Shown: in pieces, positions 9,810 to 18,800 of the stretch
Layout: the number at the start of each line of letters is the position of its first letter
Numbering within the stretch: position 1 is the stretch's first letter
Assembly: GCA_023663365.1 (NCBI GenBank)
Contig: JAMPHP010000001.1
Span: 1,398,027 to 1,462,026 of the forward strand
Length of the DNA stretch: 64,000 bases
From: Muribaculaceae bacterium
Lineage (GTDB): Bacteria; Bacteroidota; Bacteroidia; Bacteroidales; Muribaculaceae
Direction of reading: 5' to 3'
Translations under genes and position numbers: made by a program
Notes under the pieces: model-generated
Seen by the model: only the letters and a program-made list of their open reading frames with translations
What the model was told of the DNA's origin: nothing
The model's database searches: none

Positions 9810-10463
9810 TCAGTCAACTGTTATTTTTTTGCCGGAGATACGGATATTAATCTGCTCGAATGTGTTCAGCTGCTCGACGGTTTCCTTCAAAGGAATAGTA
9901 GGGTCGAATTTATAGTAGAGATGCAGCTGTGCCGCCGTTTCGGGTCTCTTGTATTCAACAGTCACACCGTGAACATCTGCAACCCTGCAGAGGATTTCTT
10001 CAAGTGAAGCATCTTCAAAAACAACGGGAGTGTGTAATACAGCGACTACCTCGGTTACTACCGTTGAATCTTTACCGATGGGTTCAGACATAGTGGCAGG
10101 CCTTTCGACAGATGACTCTGCCACAACTTCGATTGGTTGTGGCTTGGGCTCAAATGTTTTTACTGCAACCGTTATACCAATGGCGACAGCTGCCAGTGAA
10201 GTAAACGCGATAGCTGCAATAGAGGCAGCACGGCTTCCGCTCCATAAGAACTGAAATTTCGGTTTCTTGTGACATTGTGAAAATTTCTGCCACTCGGTAT
10301 CGACATCCACCTCAGTATCAGTTGATGCGAGAGTTGAGGCAGCCTTGCAGAGCAAATTGTAGACTTCTCTTGCTTCAGGGTCTGAGAGTATTTCTGCAAT
10401 CCTTTCCGTGGTGTATTTAGCAGGATGCTCGATAAGGTCAAGCACGATGTCATACTTATCCAT
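9810..10463 (-). CDS. Membrane anti-sigma factor, DUF4974 type
   Basis: 217 residues: a cytoplasmic N-terminal part of about 80 residues that would bind the sigma factor, one membrane helix (near 80-103, SIAAIAFTSLAAVAIGITVA), and a periplasmic C-terminal DUF4974 domain (about 145-217, beginning VFEDASLEEILCRVADVHGV) that resembles the STN fold. It differs from typical FecR-like proteins, which are about 300-400 residues, because the FecR domain proper is missing and only a short linker joins the helix to DUF4974. It overlaps the sigma gene by 8 nt and ends 2 nt before the receptor, so the three form one signalling operon. Confidence 0.85.
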   Translation of the reverse strand: MDKYDIVLDLIEHPAKYTTERIAEILSDPEAREVYNLLCKAASTLASTDTEVDVDTEWQKFSQCHKKPKFQFLWSGSRAASIAAIAFTSLAAVAIGITVAVKTFEPKPQPIEVVAESSVERPATMSEPIGKDSTVVTEVVAVLHTPVVFEDASLEEILCRVADVHGVTVEYKRPETAAQLHLYYKFDPTIPLKETVEQLNTFEQINIRISGKKITVD

Positions 10464-10944
10464 TCTGATTTAGATTTTTACGGATTATTACTAACGCTTG
10501 GCGAACTTGTCGGTATACGGCATTTTCACTTAACCCCAATGTTTCAGCAACTGATGAGAATTTAAGTCCCTCAATGAAACGAAGTTCCATAACGCGACGG
10601 AACGAGGGCGAAAGTTCCTCCTTGATAATATGATAGATCTCTGTGATTGTCTTATCATCGGGCCAATCCTCAGTGTCATATTCATCAATTTCACAAAAAT
10701 AGAGATTGAGGATCCGGTCGTGGATACCCTTATCCCTTATCATATTCAGTGCACGGTTACGAACCGATGAGAGCAGATAAGAAGGCGATACTTTAGTGCC
10801 GTTTTTTGAATAGAGTAGCGACTCAAACACATCATGGACGATGTCGCGCGCCGAATCATCGTCATGCAGAAGTGCCTTGGCCATTCGGTACATCTGCTGA
10901 TAATGTGCTTTGAAAAGCTTTTCTATGTCGTTTTTGTTCGTCAT
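10456..10944 (-). CDS. ECF RNA polymerase sigma-70 factor
   Basis: 162 residues with sigma region 2 (FKAHYQQMYRMAKALLHD, then ARDIVHDVFESLL) and region 4 (LSPSFRRVMELRFIEGLKFS, then VAETLGLSENAVYRQVRQAL) with its helix-turn-helix. This is the Bacteroidetes FecI-like extracytoplasmic-function group. It is encoded first in the operon with its anti-sigma and the STN receptor, so it most likely transcribes this operon, and perhaps other genes, when the receptor meets its ligand. Confidence 0.94.
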   Translation of the reverse strand: MTNKNDIEKLFKAHYQQMYRMAKALLHDDDSARDIVHDVFESLLYSKNGTKVSPSYLLSSVRNRALNMIRDKGIHDRILNLYFCEIDEYDTEDWPDDKTITEIYHIIKEELSPSFRRVMELRFIEGLKFSSVAETLGLSENAVYRQVRQALVIIRKNLNQNG

Positions 10945-11117
10945 ACATTAGTAAGACACATTACTTACCAAAAACTAAACCTACAGCGATGCAAATTTTT
11001 CGGATTACATATAAAAAACCATATAAAAAACTATGTGTTCCTTTTAAGTTTATGGGGGGGAGGGTCTGTAGGGACTTTAGTGAGAGACAAAAAGATGGTG
11101 ATTTTGCGAAAAATTTG

Positions 11118-11125
11118 TATATTTG
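11118..11125 (+). promoter_or_regulatory. Possible -7 promoter box
   Basis: TATATTTG matches the Bacteroidetes -7 element 30 nt before the small gene at 11155. No TTTG is found at the proper distance upstream, so the call is weak. Confidence 0.35.
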
Positions 11126-11154
11126 CAGAAATTTAGACCTCAACTCCGACTACA

Positions 11155-11343
11155 ATGAAAAGAGCCACCACTTTCGCAATTCAAGTTGTCGCTACGACGA
11201 TAATCTTTACCGGGTGTCTATACCTCTGGTATTTGTTTGATCATGGAATAAAAGAGTTCGATTGGAGCCTTCTTGCTCAAGGCTTGCTCTTCTCAATCAT
11301 TTATGTGCCCTTCAGCAATTGGAGGAGAAGAAAAAGTAAATGA
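11155..11343 (+). CDS. Small two-helix membrane protein
   Basis: 62 residues with two predicted membrane helices, roughly 7-28 (FAIQVVATTIIFTGCLYLWY) and 40-54 (LLAQGLLFSIIYVPF), a short acidic loop between them and a basic tail NWRRRKSK that should stay in the cytoplasm. No family is recognised. A plausible -7 promoter box stands 30 nt upstream. A GC-rich hairpin repeat follows the stop codon. Confidence 0.6.
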   Translation: MKRATTFAIQVVATTIIFTGCLYLWYLFDHGIKEFDWSLLAQGLLFSIIYVPFSNWRRRKSK

Positions 11344-11430
11344 GGGCTGGGGCGGGCGATAAGGTCACCGCCTTTGGGCGTCTGCTTCGCAAGCCCCCCG
11401 CGGTGTTGTGATTCCCCGCGAAGAAATAAT
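11343..11430. repeat. GC-rich intergenic repeat, copy 1
   Basis: This gap shares the string GGTCACCGCC(T/C)TTGGGCG and the block CCCCCGCGG with the gap at 12131-12215. The copies are about 75-80% alike by eye. Likely a dispersed intergenic hairpin element, possibly a terminator for the 62-residue gene. Confidence 0.5.
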
Positions 11431-11448
11431 GCAAAGAAGGAATGAGCC

Positions 11449-12105
11449 ATGAAAAGAATCTGTATTGCTATAATGGTAGTCATGTCGGTATTCTCAATAT
11501 ATGCCGAAAGGAGTGATGCGAATTTTGACTTTACACATAATCGGTTCTCGTTAAGTGGGCTTGTAACATCGTCAGACTCATACCAAATCGAAGCTTCTTA
11601 TCACTATATGTTCAATCGCATTGTGGGCTTGGGATGCTCTTTTGGATATTGGGGCGTATGGTATGAAGATGGATGGGCCGCTGAAAAAGATTGGGAAATA
11701 GAGAGCGACGACAATAAACCGTTCAATCTGTATTTACGTCCGTCGGTAGTACTAAAGAGTCCTGCGCTTAAAGTTAAACAAGTGGATTTGGGGCTTTTTG
11801 CTGAGCCGGGCATCATGCTAAATATACCATACACAAGCGCAAATATACGTCAGTATACAAGATGGCCGGATTATGAAGTGAAACATGTGAGTACGACAAA
11901 AGGGCAGTGGCTTGCCGTAGATGCGCGCTTAGGGGTATATGTGAATTTTGGGTCGTTAGGATTCAGCGCCGGCTATATTATGTCCAATTACGATGTTTAT
12001 AGCCAATATCGGCACATGTCTTATAAGGGTAATTCTTTTAGCAAGTATTATCCGAAAAAGTCGTTTATGCAAGGTGCATATCTGACAGCTTCATATTACT
12101 TCTAA
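11449..12105 (+). CDS. Putative outer-membrane beta-barrel protein
   Basis: 218 residues with an N-terminal signal peptide (MKRICIAIMVVMSVFSIYA) and alternating-hydrophobicity strands to the end, finishing LTASYYF with the C-terminal phenylalanine used by the barrel-assembly machinery. Segments such as YQIEASYHYMFNRIVGLGCS and WLAVDARLGVYVNFGSLGFS look like transmembrane beta strands. No specific family is recognised; the size suits an eight-strand barrel. It faces the minus-strand lipoprotein gene tail to tail. Confidence 0.6.
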   Translation: MKRICIAIMVVMSVFSIYAERSDANFDFTHNRFSLSGLVTSSDSYQIEASYHYMFNRIVGLGCSFGYWGVWYEDGWAAEKDWEIESDDNKPFNLYLRPSVVLKSPALKVKQVDLGLFAEPGIMLNIPYTSANIRQYTRWPDYEVKHVSTTKGQWLAVDARLGVYVNFGSLGFSAGYIMSNYDVYSQYRHMSYKGNSFSKYYPKKSFMQGAYLTASYYF

Positions 12106-12130
12106 TTTCATCTTACTTCTAATTAAGAAT

Positions 12131-12215
12131 GTCGGGGGCGGGGGATTCGGTCACCGCCCTTGGGCGCTTGCTACGTTGAGAAATCCCCCGCGGCGTCTCT
12201 ATCCTCCGCGGCGAT
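12131..12215. repeat. GC-rich intergenic repeat, copy 2, between convergent genes
   Basis: GGGGGATT (12140-12147) and AATCCCCC (12182-12189) can pair across a 34-nt loop; CCCCCGCGGCG is then echoed as CCTCCGCGGCG. Lying between two convergent genes it may act as a two-way terminator. Related copies are at 11343-11430 and 49297-49320, and the core recurs in the hairpin at 13180-13212. Confidence 0.5.
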
Positions 12216-12221
12216 GAACTT

Positions 12222-13097
12222 CTAATTAAATTTAGCAGTCCAGTTTACTTTATATGAAATGTTGCGGGAAAAAGCGGTGTTGCTCGATGTGGTTTCTGTA
12301 TATCGGTCGATAAGAGCGTCTTCGCGTAATTCGTATGAGTAGCTTCGTGTTAAATTCAGATTGCCGTCAGCGTCAAAAATTGATGCGGATTTCAAGAGCT
12401 TATTTGAATTCAGACCAAATACGCCTTGCATGAATAGGGGGCTGTGATGCAGTGAATTGATTACTCCCGAGATTATCACGGGATATTCAGCGGCAGATGA
12501 CGAATATTCATACTTCGTTGTTTTGTAAACAACTGTATTTCCGGCAAAATCTTGGAATTCTTTAAGATTGTCGTTCTCCCAAATAAGATAATTCTCCCAC
12601 TGCCAGGATTTCTCCCAGTCGGCGGCGGTAATATTAGCACCTGCCCCCATTATCTCTGAGTGCTTTACGACATTGAGGTGATTGTCGGGCATGTAGCCGA
12701 ATTCAAGACGATAAGTTTTTTGAATCTGAATGACATCATTGTCCAGCTTCCGAATGAAGGTGCCCTCGGCTTTTGAAGCTCGGCCACTCAAGAGCTGAAT
12801 GGTTTCCGCCCAATATGTTCGGGTGTCGAAAAATGTTTCCTCTGCCTCTATCTCTATTGTGTTTTCGCGTGGATATGAATAACGGGCCGCGACGCTTTCA
12901 TTGTCGCTATATTTAAGAGACCAGGCTATGATTCTGCCATAATCGTCGTATTCAAATGTTTGGTTTCCGCCATCTGTATCCGCCGTAGTGATTGATGCAG
13001 GCTGCATAAACACAGGATAGGTCGGCTCATCGCTGCTTGAACAAGCTGTGAAAATAGCCGGGAGCAAGAGGCCGAGAATATAATCTTTGAGTTTCAT
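12222..13097 (-). CDS. Surface lipoprotein, DUF4595-like
   Basis: 291 residues with a lipoprotein signal peptide ending in the lipobox FTAC at residues 16-19 and an acidic SSSDEP after the cysteine, which in Bacteroidetes favours export to the cell surface. The body contains RHS/YD-like pieces (TFEYDDYGRIIAWSLKYSDN; the later FDADGNLNLTRSYSYEL) typical of the DUF4595 family of gut Bacteroidales lipoproteins. The function of that family is not known. It is transcribed towards the 11449 gene and is separated from the C10 protease gene by a strong hairpin. Confidence 0.7.
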   Translation of the reverse strand: MKLKDYILGLLLPAIFTACSSSDEPTYPVFMQPASITTADTDGGNQTFEYDDYGRIIAWSLKYSDNESVAARYSYPRENTIEIEAEETFFDTRTYWAETIQLLSGRASKAEGTFIRKLDNDVIQIQKTYRLEFGYMPDNHLNVVKHSEIMGAGANITAADWEKSWQWENYLIWENDNLKEFQDFAGNTVVYKTTKYEYSSSAAEYPVIISGVINSLHHSPLFMQGVFGLNSNKLLKSASIFDADGNLNLTRSYSYELREDALIDRYTETTSSNTAFSRNISYKVNWTAKFN

Positions 13098-13179
13098 AAG
13101 TAACTGTATCGGTATGTAATAAAAACGGACGAGGGCGGTGGATATTGTGGCGGTGTGCAGCGGGGTGACGGATAATGAA

Positions 13180-13212
13180 ATCCCCCGCGGCGATTGGGGT
13201 GCCGCGGGGGAT
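13180..13212 (-). terminator. Strong hairpin after the C10 protease gene
   Basis: ATCCCCCGCGGC (13180-13191) and GCCGCGGGGGAT (13201-13212) form a perfect 12-bp stem with a 9-nt loop, starting 5 nt past the protease stop codon. A short T-containing tail follows on the minus strand. It shares the CCCCCGCGGC core with the intergenic repeats nearby. Confidence 0.8.
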
Positions 13213-13217
13213 GATGA

Positions 13218-15794
13218 TTAGTGAGCGATTTTGAGTGTGCGGGTGTTGCCTGCTTTGTCGCGTGCGTGGGCTATAATCAGGCCGCGGGGCAGGTCGGTGA
13301 GCGAGAGTGTGGCGCTGTCGCTATCTGGTGCCGATGTGCGGAGGAGCGCGCCGCCCGTGGAGTAGAGCTCGAGTGAGGCTATGCCTGCCGATGAAGCGGC
13401 CACGAGGGTGTCGGAACCTCGGTCGTGCCGGATGGTGAGCGCATCGCCGCCGGTTGTGACATTCTCAATGCCGGATAGGTCGAGGCGGACTATGGTGGTC
13501 TTTGTGCCGTAGATGGGGTAGAGGCTTGAGCCTGCACCGTAGGCCATGAGTATGTAGTAGTCGACGCCTTCCTTGGCTTCGGGATATGCTATCGAGGCGG
13601 CGAAGTCGAATGTGTCGCCTGCCTTTGTGAGCATGACAGATGTGCCGGCGTAGGTGATGATGTCGGCGGCACCGCCCTCGCCCATTGTGCACAGGCATGC
13701 CATTACGGGATATGCGAAGTAGCCTTCGGAGAGTTTGATTGTTGCCGTGACATCGATGGAGGCAGCATTGCCGATAGTGAAGATATTCTCCAGTCGTGTG
13801 CTTGATAAGGCGGCGTTTGCGATGAATACATCGGTGGAGAGCGACACGGCGGGCTTACCGGGGTTGGGGCGCATAATCGCGGAGGTGAATACGTCGTCGC
13901 TATAGACATTGTATGTGTCTTCGTCCATGAACGTGAGGTAGTAGGCGGTTGGAGTGGTGACTTCGCCGCTGTTTGTCATGGGGTTGAGAGAAGTGACCCA
14001 CTCGCGGGTGACAGTGCCGTGAGGCTCAACTGTGACAACGATGCTCTCGCCGAGGAAGGCGAAGGTCTGGAGCGCGCCGCTGTAGAGTGTGGGCGCGAAG
14101 CCGCCGGTGAGCTCGACATCGGTGGGGTTCTCGACCGTGATTTTGATTTTGCTGAGGCATCCGTAGTAGAGCGGGGTCTCGATGGTGCCGCTCACGAGGC
14201 GCAGCTTGGGGATGTCGTTGACGCTTACCGTATAGTTGTCGCCGACTTTTGTGAGAGTGACATAGTCGGGGAAGCCGTAGATGCCCTGCACTGGCTGCCA
14301 GCCGTCGGCGGTGGGCACGTAGTTGCCGGTGGTCTTGTCGAGGGTGTTGTTCTGCGTCATGATAGACACACGGTATGAGCCGTCGGCGAGCTTAAGGGCG
14401 GCAAGGTCGAGAGGGTCGACGGCGGCTTTCGATACGCCGTAGCCGGCCTGCACACCCGGCACGACATCGGAAATGGAGGCGATCACATCGTCGGCGCCTT
14501 CCTTAGCCAAGGGTGAGATGAGGGCCCCGAGGCGGATGTTGAGCTTCGAGGGGTTGTAGTTGACCCACATACCCTGCGCCTGGCCGGTGAGGCTGAAGTC
14601 CATTTTACCATCGGTGATGGTGGACGAGAGCGCACCCATAGCCGTGAGGCGCACGGGCTGACTCACTACGGGCTCGCCTGTGGGAGGCTGAATACCGAGC
14701 ACGGCATCCTGTGTGAAATTGTAGCCGCCGCCTGTGCCGCCGCCTGTGCCGAGCGACTCGGGGTTGAGGGCGTTGAGGGCGTAGTAGCCGTTCGACATAC
14801 CTGTCCAACCCCAGTTGAAGTGGAAGAAGCCGTTGCCGTCGTAGCCGTCGCAGACGAAGGAGTGGCCGCCACCGAGGAGCGAGTCGCCGCCGTAGAGCAC
14901 CGGGCCGACGTTGAGGAGGTTGTCGTAGATGAGGCTTTCCCACTCAGAGGCGGAGTAGAGCATACGGAGGGTGTAGCGGGTGTTTCCGTCATACTTGAAG
15001 TACTTCACGAGGCCGTTTCGGATGAGCATCGCAAGCGCACCCGATGAATCGGTGCCGTAGTCCATCTTGACGGCATGTCCGCAGGCGAGCATGAGGTAGG
15101 ATACGGCGTTGGCCTGAACTGCGGTGTATTGGCCGGGATAGTAGGCGGGGAGCATGTTTTCCCAGTCGAAAGGTTTTGCGGAGAAGTCCATGGTGAGGCG
15201 CTTCTGGAGCGTGCTCGCATCGTAGCTGATAGAGCCTGTGCCGCGCTCGGGGTACTTCCAGTAGTTCATCACCTGCGCCATCGAAGTGGCCACGCATCCG
15301 GTGTAGGTGCGGAGAGTGCCCTGGATGGGGCACTGATTGTTGTAGGGCGTGCCCTGGTCCCATTCGGTCTTGATCATAGGCTCGATGGCCACTCTCTGTG
15401 CGGGAGCTTTCATCGCAGCCGATGTAGTTGCGTCAGAGCCATTAGCGGCGGCGTATTCAATCTGCCGGCCATATTCCTCGAGCCACCAGGCGAGAGCGGG
15501 AGGCATGTCGGCGGGGTCGAAACTGCCGCTGTCGGAGTAGCCGAGCATGGGGTAGGCGCGGTCGTCGGCAGAGAGCACCATGTAGCCGGCATCGGCTCCG
15601 CGCTCGAACACGTAGACAGCCGGGGCTCCGCTCAGAGTGCGCGAAGTGTGCACCAGGCGAGGAGCGGCAGCTCCGGGAGCTTTCATCCTGCCGCCCTCGA
15701 TGCGGGCAAGGGCTTCGTCGGGAGTGATTGGAGCGGCAATGGCCAGCGATGCAAAAGCGGCTGCGGCCACACCTGTAAGGAGTATTCTTTTCAT
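13218..15794 (-). CDS. C10 family cysteine protease (streptopain type), exported
   Basis: 858 residues: signal peptide (1-20), a Spi/inhibitory propeptide (about 21-130), the C10 papain-fold protease with catalytic Cys167 in TYTGCVATSMAQVMNYWKYP and His311 in LLGGGHSFVCDGYDGNGFFH, then a long beta-rich C-terminal half of Ig-like domains and a final sorting-like tail ending RTLKIAH. C10 enzymes are secreted proteases kept inactive until the propeptide is removed. It is the last gene of a minus-strand run after two large exported proteins, although a terminator lies between (15824-15859). The tail suggests type IX secretion or surface anchoring; T9SS genes are not in this window. Confidence 0.92.
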   Translation of the reverse strand: MKRILLTGVAAAAFASLAIAAPITPDEALARIEGGRMKAPGAAAPRLVHTSRTLSGAPAVYVFERGADAGYMVLSADDRAYPMLGYSDSGSFDPADMPPALAWWLEEYGRQIEYAAANGSDATTSAAMKAPAQRVAIEPMIKTEWDQGTPYNNQCPIQGTLRTYTGCVATSMAQVMNYWKYPERGTGSISYDASTLQKRLTMDFSAKPFDWENMLPAYYPGQYTAVQANAVSYLMLACGHAVKMDYGTDSSGALAMLIRNGLVKYFKYDGNTRYTLRMLYSASEWESLIYDNLLNVGPVLYGGDSLLGGGHSFVCDGYDGNGFFHFNWGWTGMSNGYYALNALNPESLGTGGGTGGGYNFTQDAVLGIQPPTGEPVVSQPVRLTAMGALSSTITDGKMDFSLTGQAQGMWVNYNPSKLNIRLGALISPLAKEGADDVIASISDVVPGVQAGYGVSKAAVDPLDLAALKLADGSYRVSIMTQNNTLDKTTGNYVPTADGWQPVQGIYGFPDYVTLTKVGDNYTVSVNDIPKLRLVSGTIETPLYYGCLSKIKITVENPTDVELTGGFAPTLYSGALQTFAFLGESIVVTVEPHGTVTREWVTSLNPMTNSGEVTTPTAYYLTFMDEDTYNVYSDDVFTSAIMRPNPGKPAVSLSTDVFIANAALSSTRLENIFTIGNAASIDVTATIKLSEGYFAYPVMACLCTMGEGGAADIITYAGTSVMLTKAGDTFDFAASIAYPEAKEGVDYYILMAYGAGSSLYPIYGTKTTIVRLDLSGIENVTTGGDALTIRHDRGSDTLVAASSAGIASLELYSTGGALLRTSAPDSDSATLSLTDLPRGLIIAHARDKAGNTRTLKIAH

Positions 15795-15823
15795 GTATAT
15801 TATAGATATATAATATTAGACGG

Positions 15824-15859
15824 AAATTGCCGGGTGTCGCAGAGGACACCCGGCAGTTT
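15824..15859 (-). terminator. Terminator after the 1357-residue exported protein
   Basis: GCCGGGTGTC (15829-15838) pairs with GACACCCGGC (15845-15854) around a 6-nt loop; pairing extends outward through AAATT/AGTTT with one wobble, so the minus-strand transcript ends in a run of U. It lies 23-53 nt past the stop at 15877. Confidence 0.85.
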
Positions 15860-15876
15860 CGGGAGGATTAGATTAA

Positions 15877-18800
15877 TTACTTAACAGCGGCTTTCTTACC
15901 ATTAATGATATAGAAACCATGGGGAAGAGCTTTCACTTCATCGGCCGAGGCGTCGGTGAGAATCACACGGCCGGCGATTGATACCACTGTGTAGCGACCG
16001 TCGGGCGAAGCGGTGATGCCGTCGATGCCTGTCTGGGGCTGGAAGTTGAGCGAGATGGAAATCTCGGGCGACTCCTGGTTGGTGTCGAGAGTGAAAGTGC
16101 CGATGCGGCATGCGAAAGTATAGGCACCGGCCTGATCGGGAGCGTCGGTGAAGTCGATCTTGAACGTGGGCACGGCAGCGTCGGTGAGCTCGGTGACTGT
16201 GATGCTCTGGGCGCGGTAGTCATAGCCACGGGTGAGAGAGATACCGTAGCGGTTGAAGAGCTCGGCTGTCGCAGCCTCGGGGAAGGCCACGGTGATACTT
16301 GCGAGCGAGTTGACCGTTGCACCGTCGGCGGGGTCGGTAGTGAAGGTGTATGCCTTGGGAGCGACCACGGTGAAGGTCTCTTCGATGGCAGGTGCGGGCG
16401 TGCCGGACACGAGGATTGCACCGGCGGGGATGCTCACCTTGAGCTCACCGGCCTTGAGAACGTCGGAGTTGACGATGCCCATAAGGAGCATGTTGCTCTC
16501 GAACATAGCCATGTAGTCGGAGTCGTAGACGAGGTCGGCACCATTGAGGGTGACCTTTACCTGCGAGGCGAAGTCCTTGGCCGACGCAGCGCTGAGCTGT
16601 GCGCTCTCATCGAAGATGAATGTCCACATGCAGCCATACTCGCTGAATACGAGCACGTGGTCGGCGGGATCGACTGTGTAGCCGGTGGCAACGGCGTGCT
16701 CGAGCACATACGAAGCCTTGATTTCAGGACACTCCTCGCCATCGACGATGAAGCTGCCCTCGGCTGCAATGAAGGTGATGGTGCCCATGGGAGGCTGCTG
16801 AGCCTCGGGGCTGAGGGATACGCGGAAAGCTGGGTGTGCGCTGCCTTCGACGGCCTCGCATATCATGCCGGGAGCGGCGTAGGTACTGCCGTTGGTGAGG
16901 ATGAAGGAAATCTCGTTGCCGACAAATTCAGCCGAAGTTGCCTTGGGGAATTCAATGATGATTTCAGTAAGACTCTCCACCTGAGCACCGGCCTCGGGGC
17001 TGAGTTTCCATATAGGCTCGTAGGTGAAAGTTGCGCTGACGGCCTCGGAGGGCTCGCCGTCGATGGTGAAGGCGCCTTCGGGGATGGTGACGGTGTAGTC
17101 GCCTGCCACTGTGGGAAGGGTACCGAACTGAATGTAGAACTCAGTGCCGGTGCCCGACACGAAGGTGGTGGCAGTGGTGAAGTCGGCACCCTCGAGGGTG
17201 ATGGCCTTGTCGGCATACTCCACGCTGTAGGCTCCGGGGAAGTTGATGGTGAGCTTGCTCAGGTTGCCTGTGACGCTACCCGGAACGGGAGAGATGGGGT
17301 AGGCGGGGAGGTCGGCACCGATGGTGAAGGTTGCTTCGATAGCTTTGCTGAGCTCGCCTTCGTGCACGAATGTGCCTTCGGGGATGGTGAGCGTCCATGT
17401 GCCGTCGGCGGTGAGGGGAGTCTCGTTGTAGTCGGCATCGCAGGGCACAATCATGAAGGAGCGGAAGTCGGAGCTATCCCAGTTGGGGCCAAACATGCAG
17501 TTGACAGTCACGTCGCCCTTGGTGAAGGTGATCGCGGGCTCGTCGTCGGCCTGAAGAGTCATATCGTAGGCGGTGAAGTCGGGGAAGTTGACGTATACCA
17601 CACGGAGACTCTTGACTGCCGTGCCTGAAGCGGGAGTGAGATAGAAGTTCTCGAGCTTGCTCTTCATGGCCGGGTCGACGGTGTAGGTGAGGGTAGTGGC
17701 GGGGGTGACGAAGCCTCCATCGACCTTGACGAAATCGCCGGCGGCATCGTCCCACTGCACTTCATAGAAAGTGCCCTCGGGGATAACTACGGTGTAGGTG
17801 CCGGCTTCGGTGACAGCCGAGCCGAAGTTGACGGGGTAGACGTAGGCAGTGTAGTCCTCGTTCATGCCGATTTCGCCGAGCGAGGGGTTGATGCTTACGG
17901 CATCGCCATTGCTGTCGGTGACGGTAATTCCGGCCAGAGCCTCGTCGGAGGAGAAAATCATCTGCTCATCACTTATCACGGGGATGGTGAGGCTGAGCGA
18001 AGAAAGCGCTTTCACGGTGGCGCCGTCGGCGGGCTTGATGTCGGTGATGGAGGCGAACTTCTGCGCCGTGATTACCACGGTAGATTTAGTGCCGGTGGGG
18101 GTGAATACGTATTCACCGGCTTCGTTGAGGCCGTTGATACGCGATCCGTCGTCGGCAATGCCGTGCACGAGGGTGCCGTTGAGAGTGATAGCGCAGTCCT
18201 TGTGCTCGGGCTTGACTGTGGTGACAGTGCCACTGAGGTACTTCGTGGCGGTGCCTATGACGATGGGGTGTGCGAGAGCGCCGAAGGATGCCTCGGCGGA
18301 GAGGCCGTTGGCGGTGACGGTGGTGGTGTTGATTTTGCCGGTTGAGGTGCCGTCGGCGAAGACGGTGAGGACGGAAGCCTTGTCGGCACCGGTGTAGGGA
18401 GCCACCTCATAGTTGCCGTTGTCGTCGGCTACGAGTTTCTTGCCGTCGAGGTAAGCCTCGAAGTTGTTGAAAGACTCAAGCGGACGGAGGGAGAAAGGCG
18501 CGTGATAGAGCGGGTTGAAGTCGATGGTGGAGGCACCTTCCTTGATAGAGAATGTAGACGAAGGATTGTCCCAGGAGTTCGACAGAGCGGCGTTGGGCGA
18601 GAGCTTGAGCGCGCGTCCGCCGGTGACGTTCACGTCGAGTTTGGCGCTGTTCTCGAGCGGCAGGGCTATCACATAGAAGGTGGTGTAGTCGGGGCCGGCG
18701 CTGCTGATGGGCTCGAATTTCGCGCCTTCCTTAGCCTGCACAGTAGCTATGAACCAGCCTTCTTTGGGGGCGATGTATACGTAGGGCTTCTTTGCCGAAA

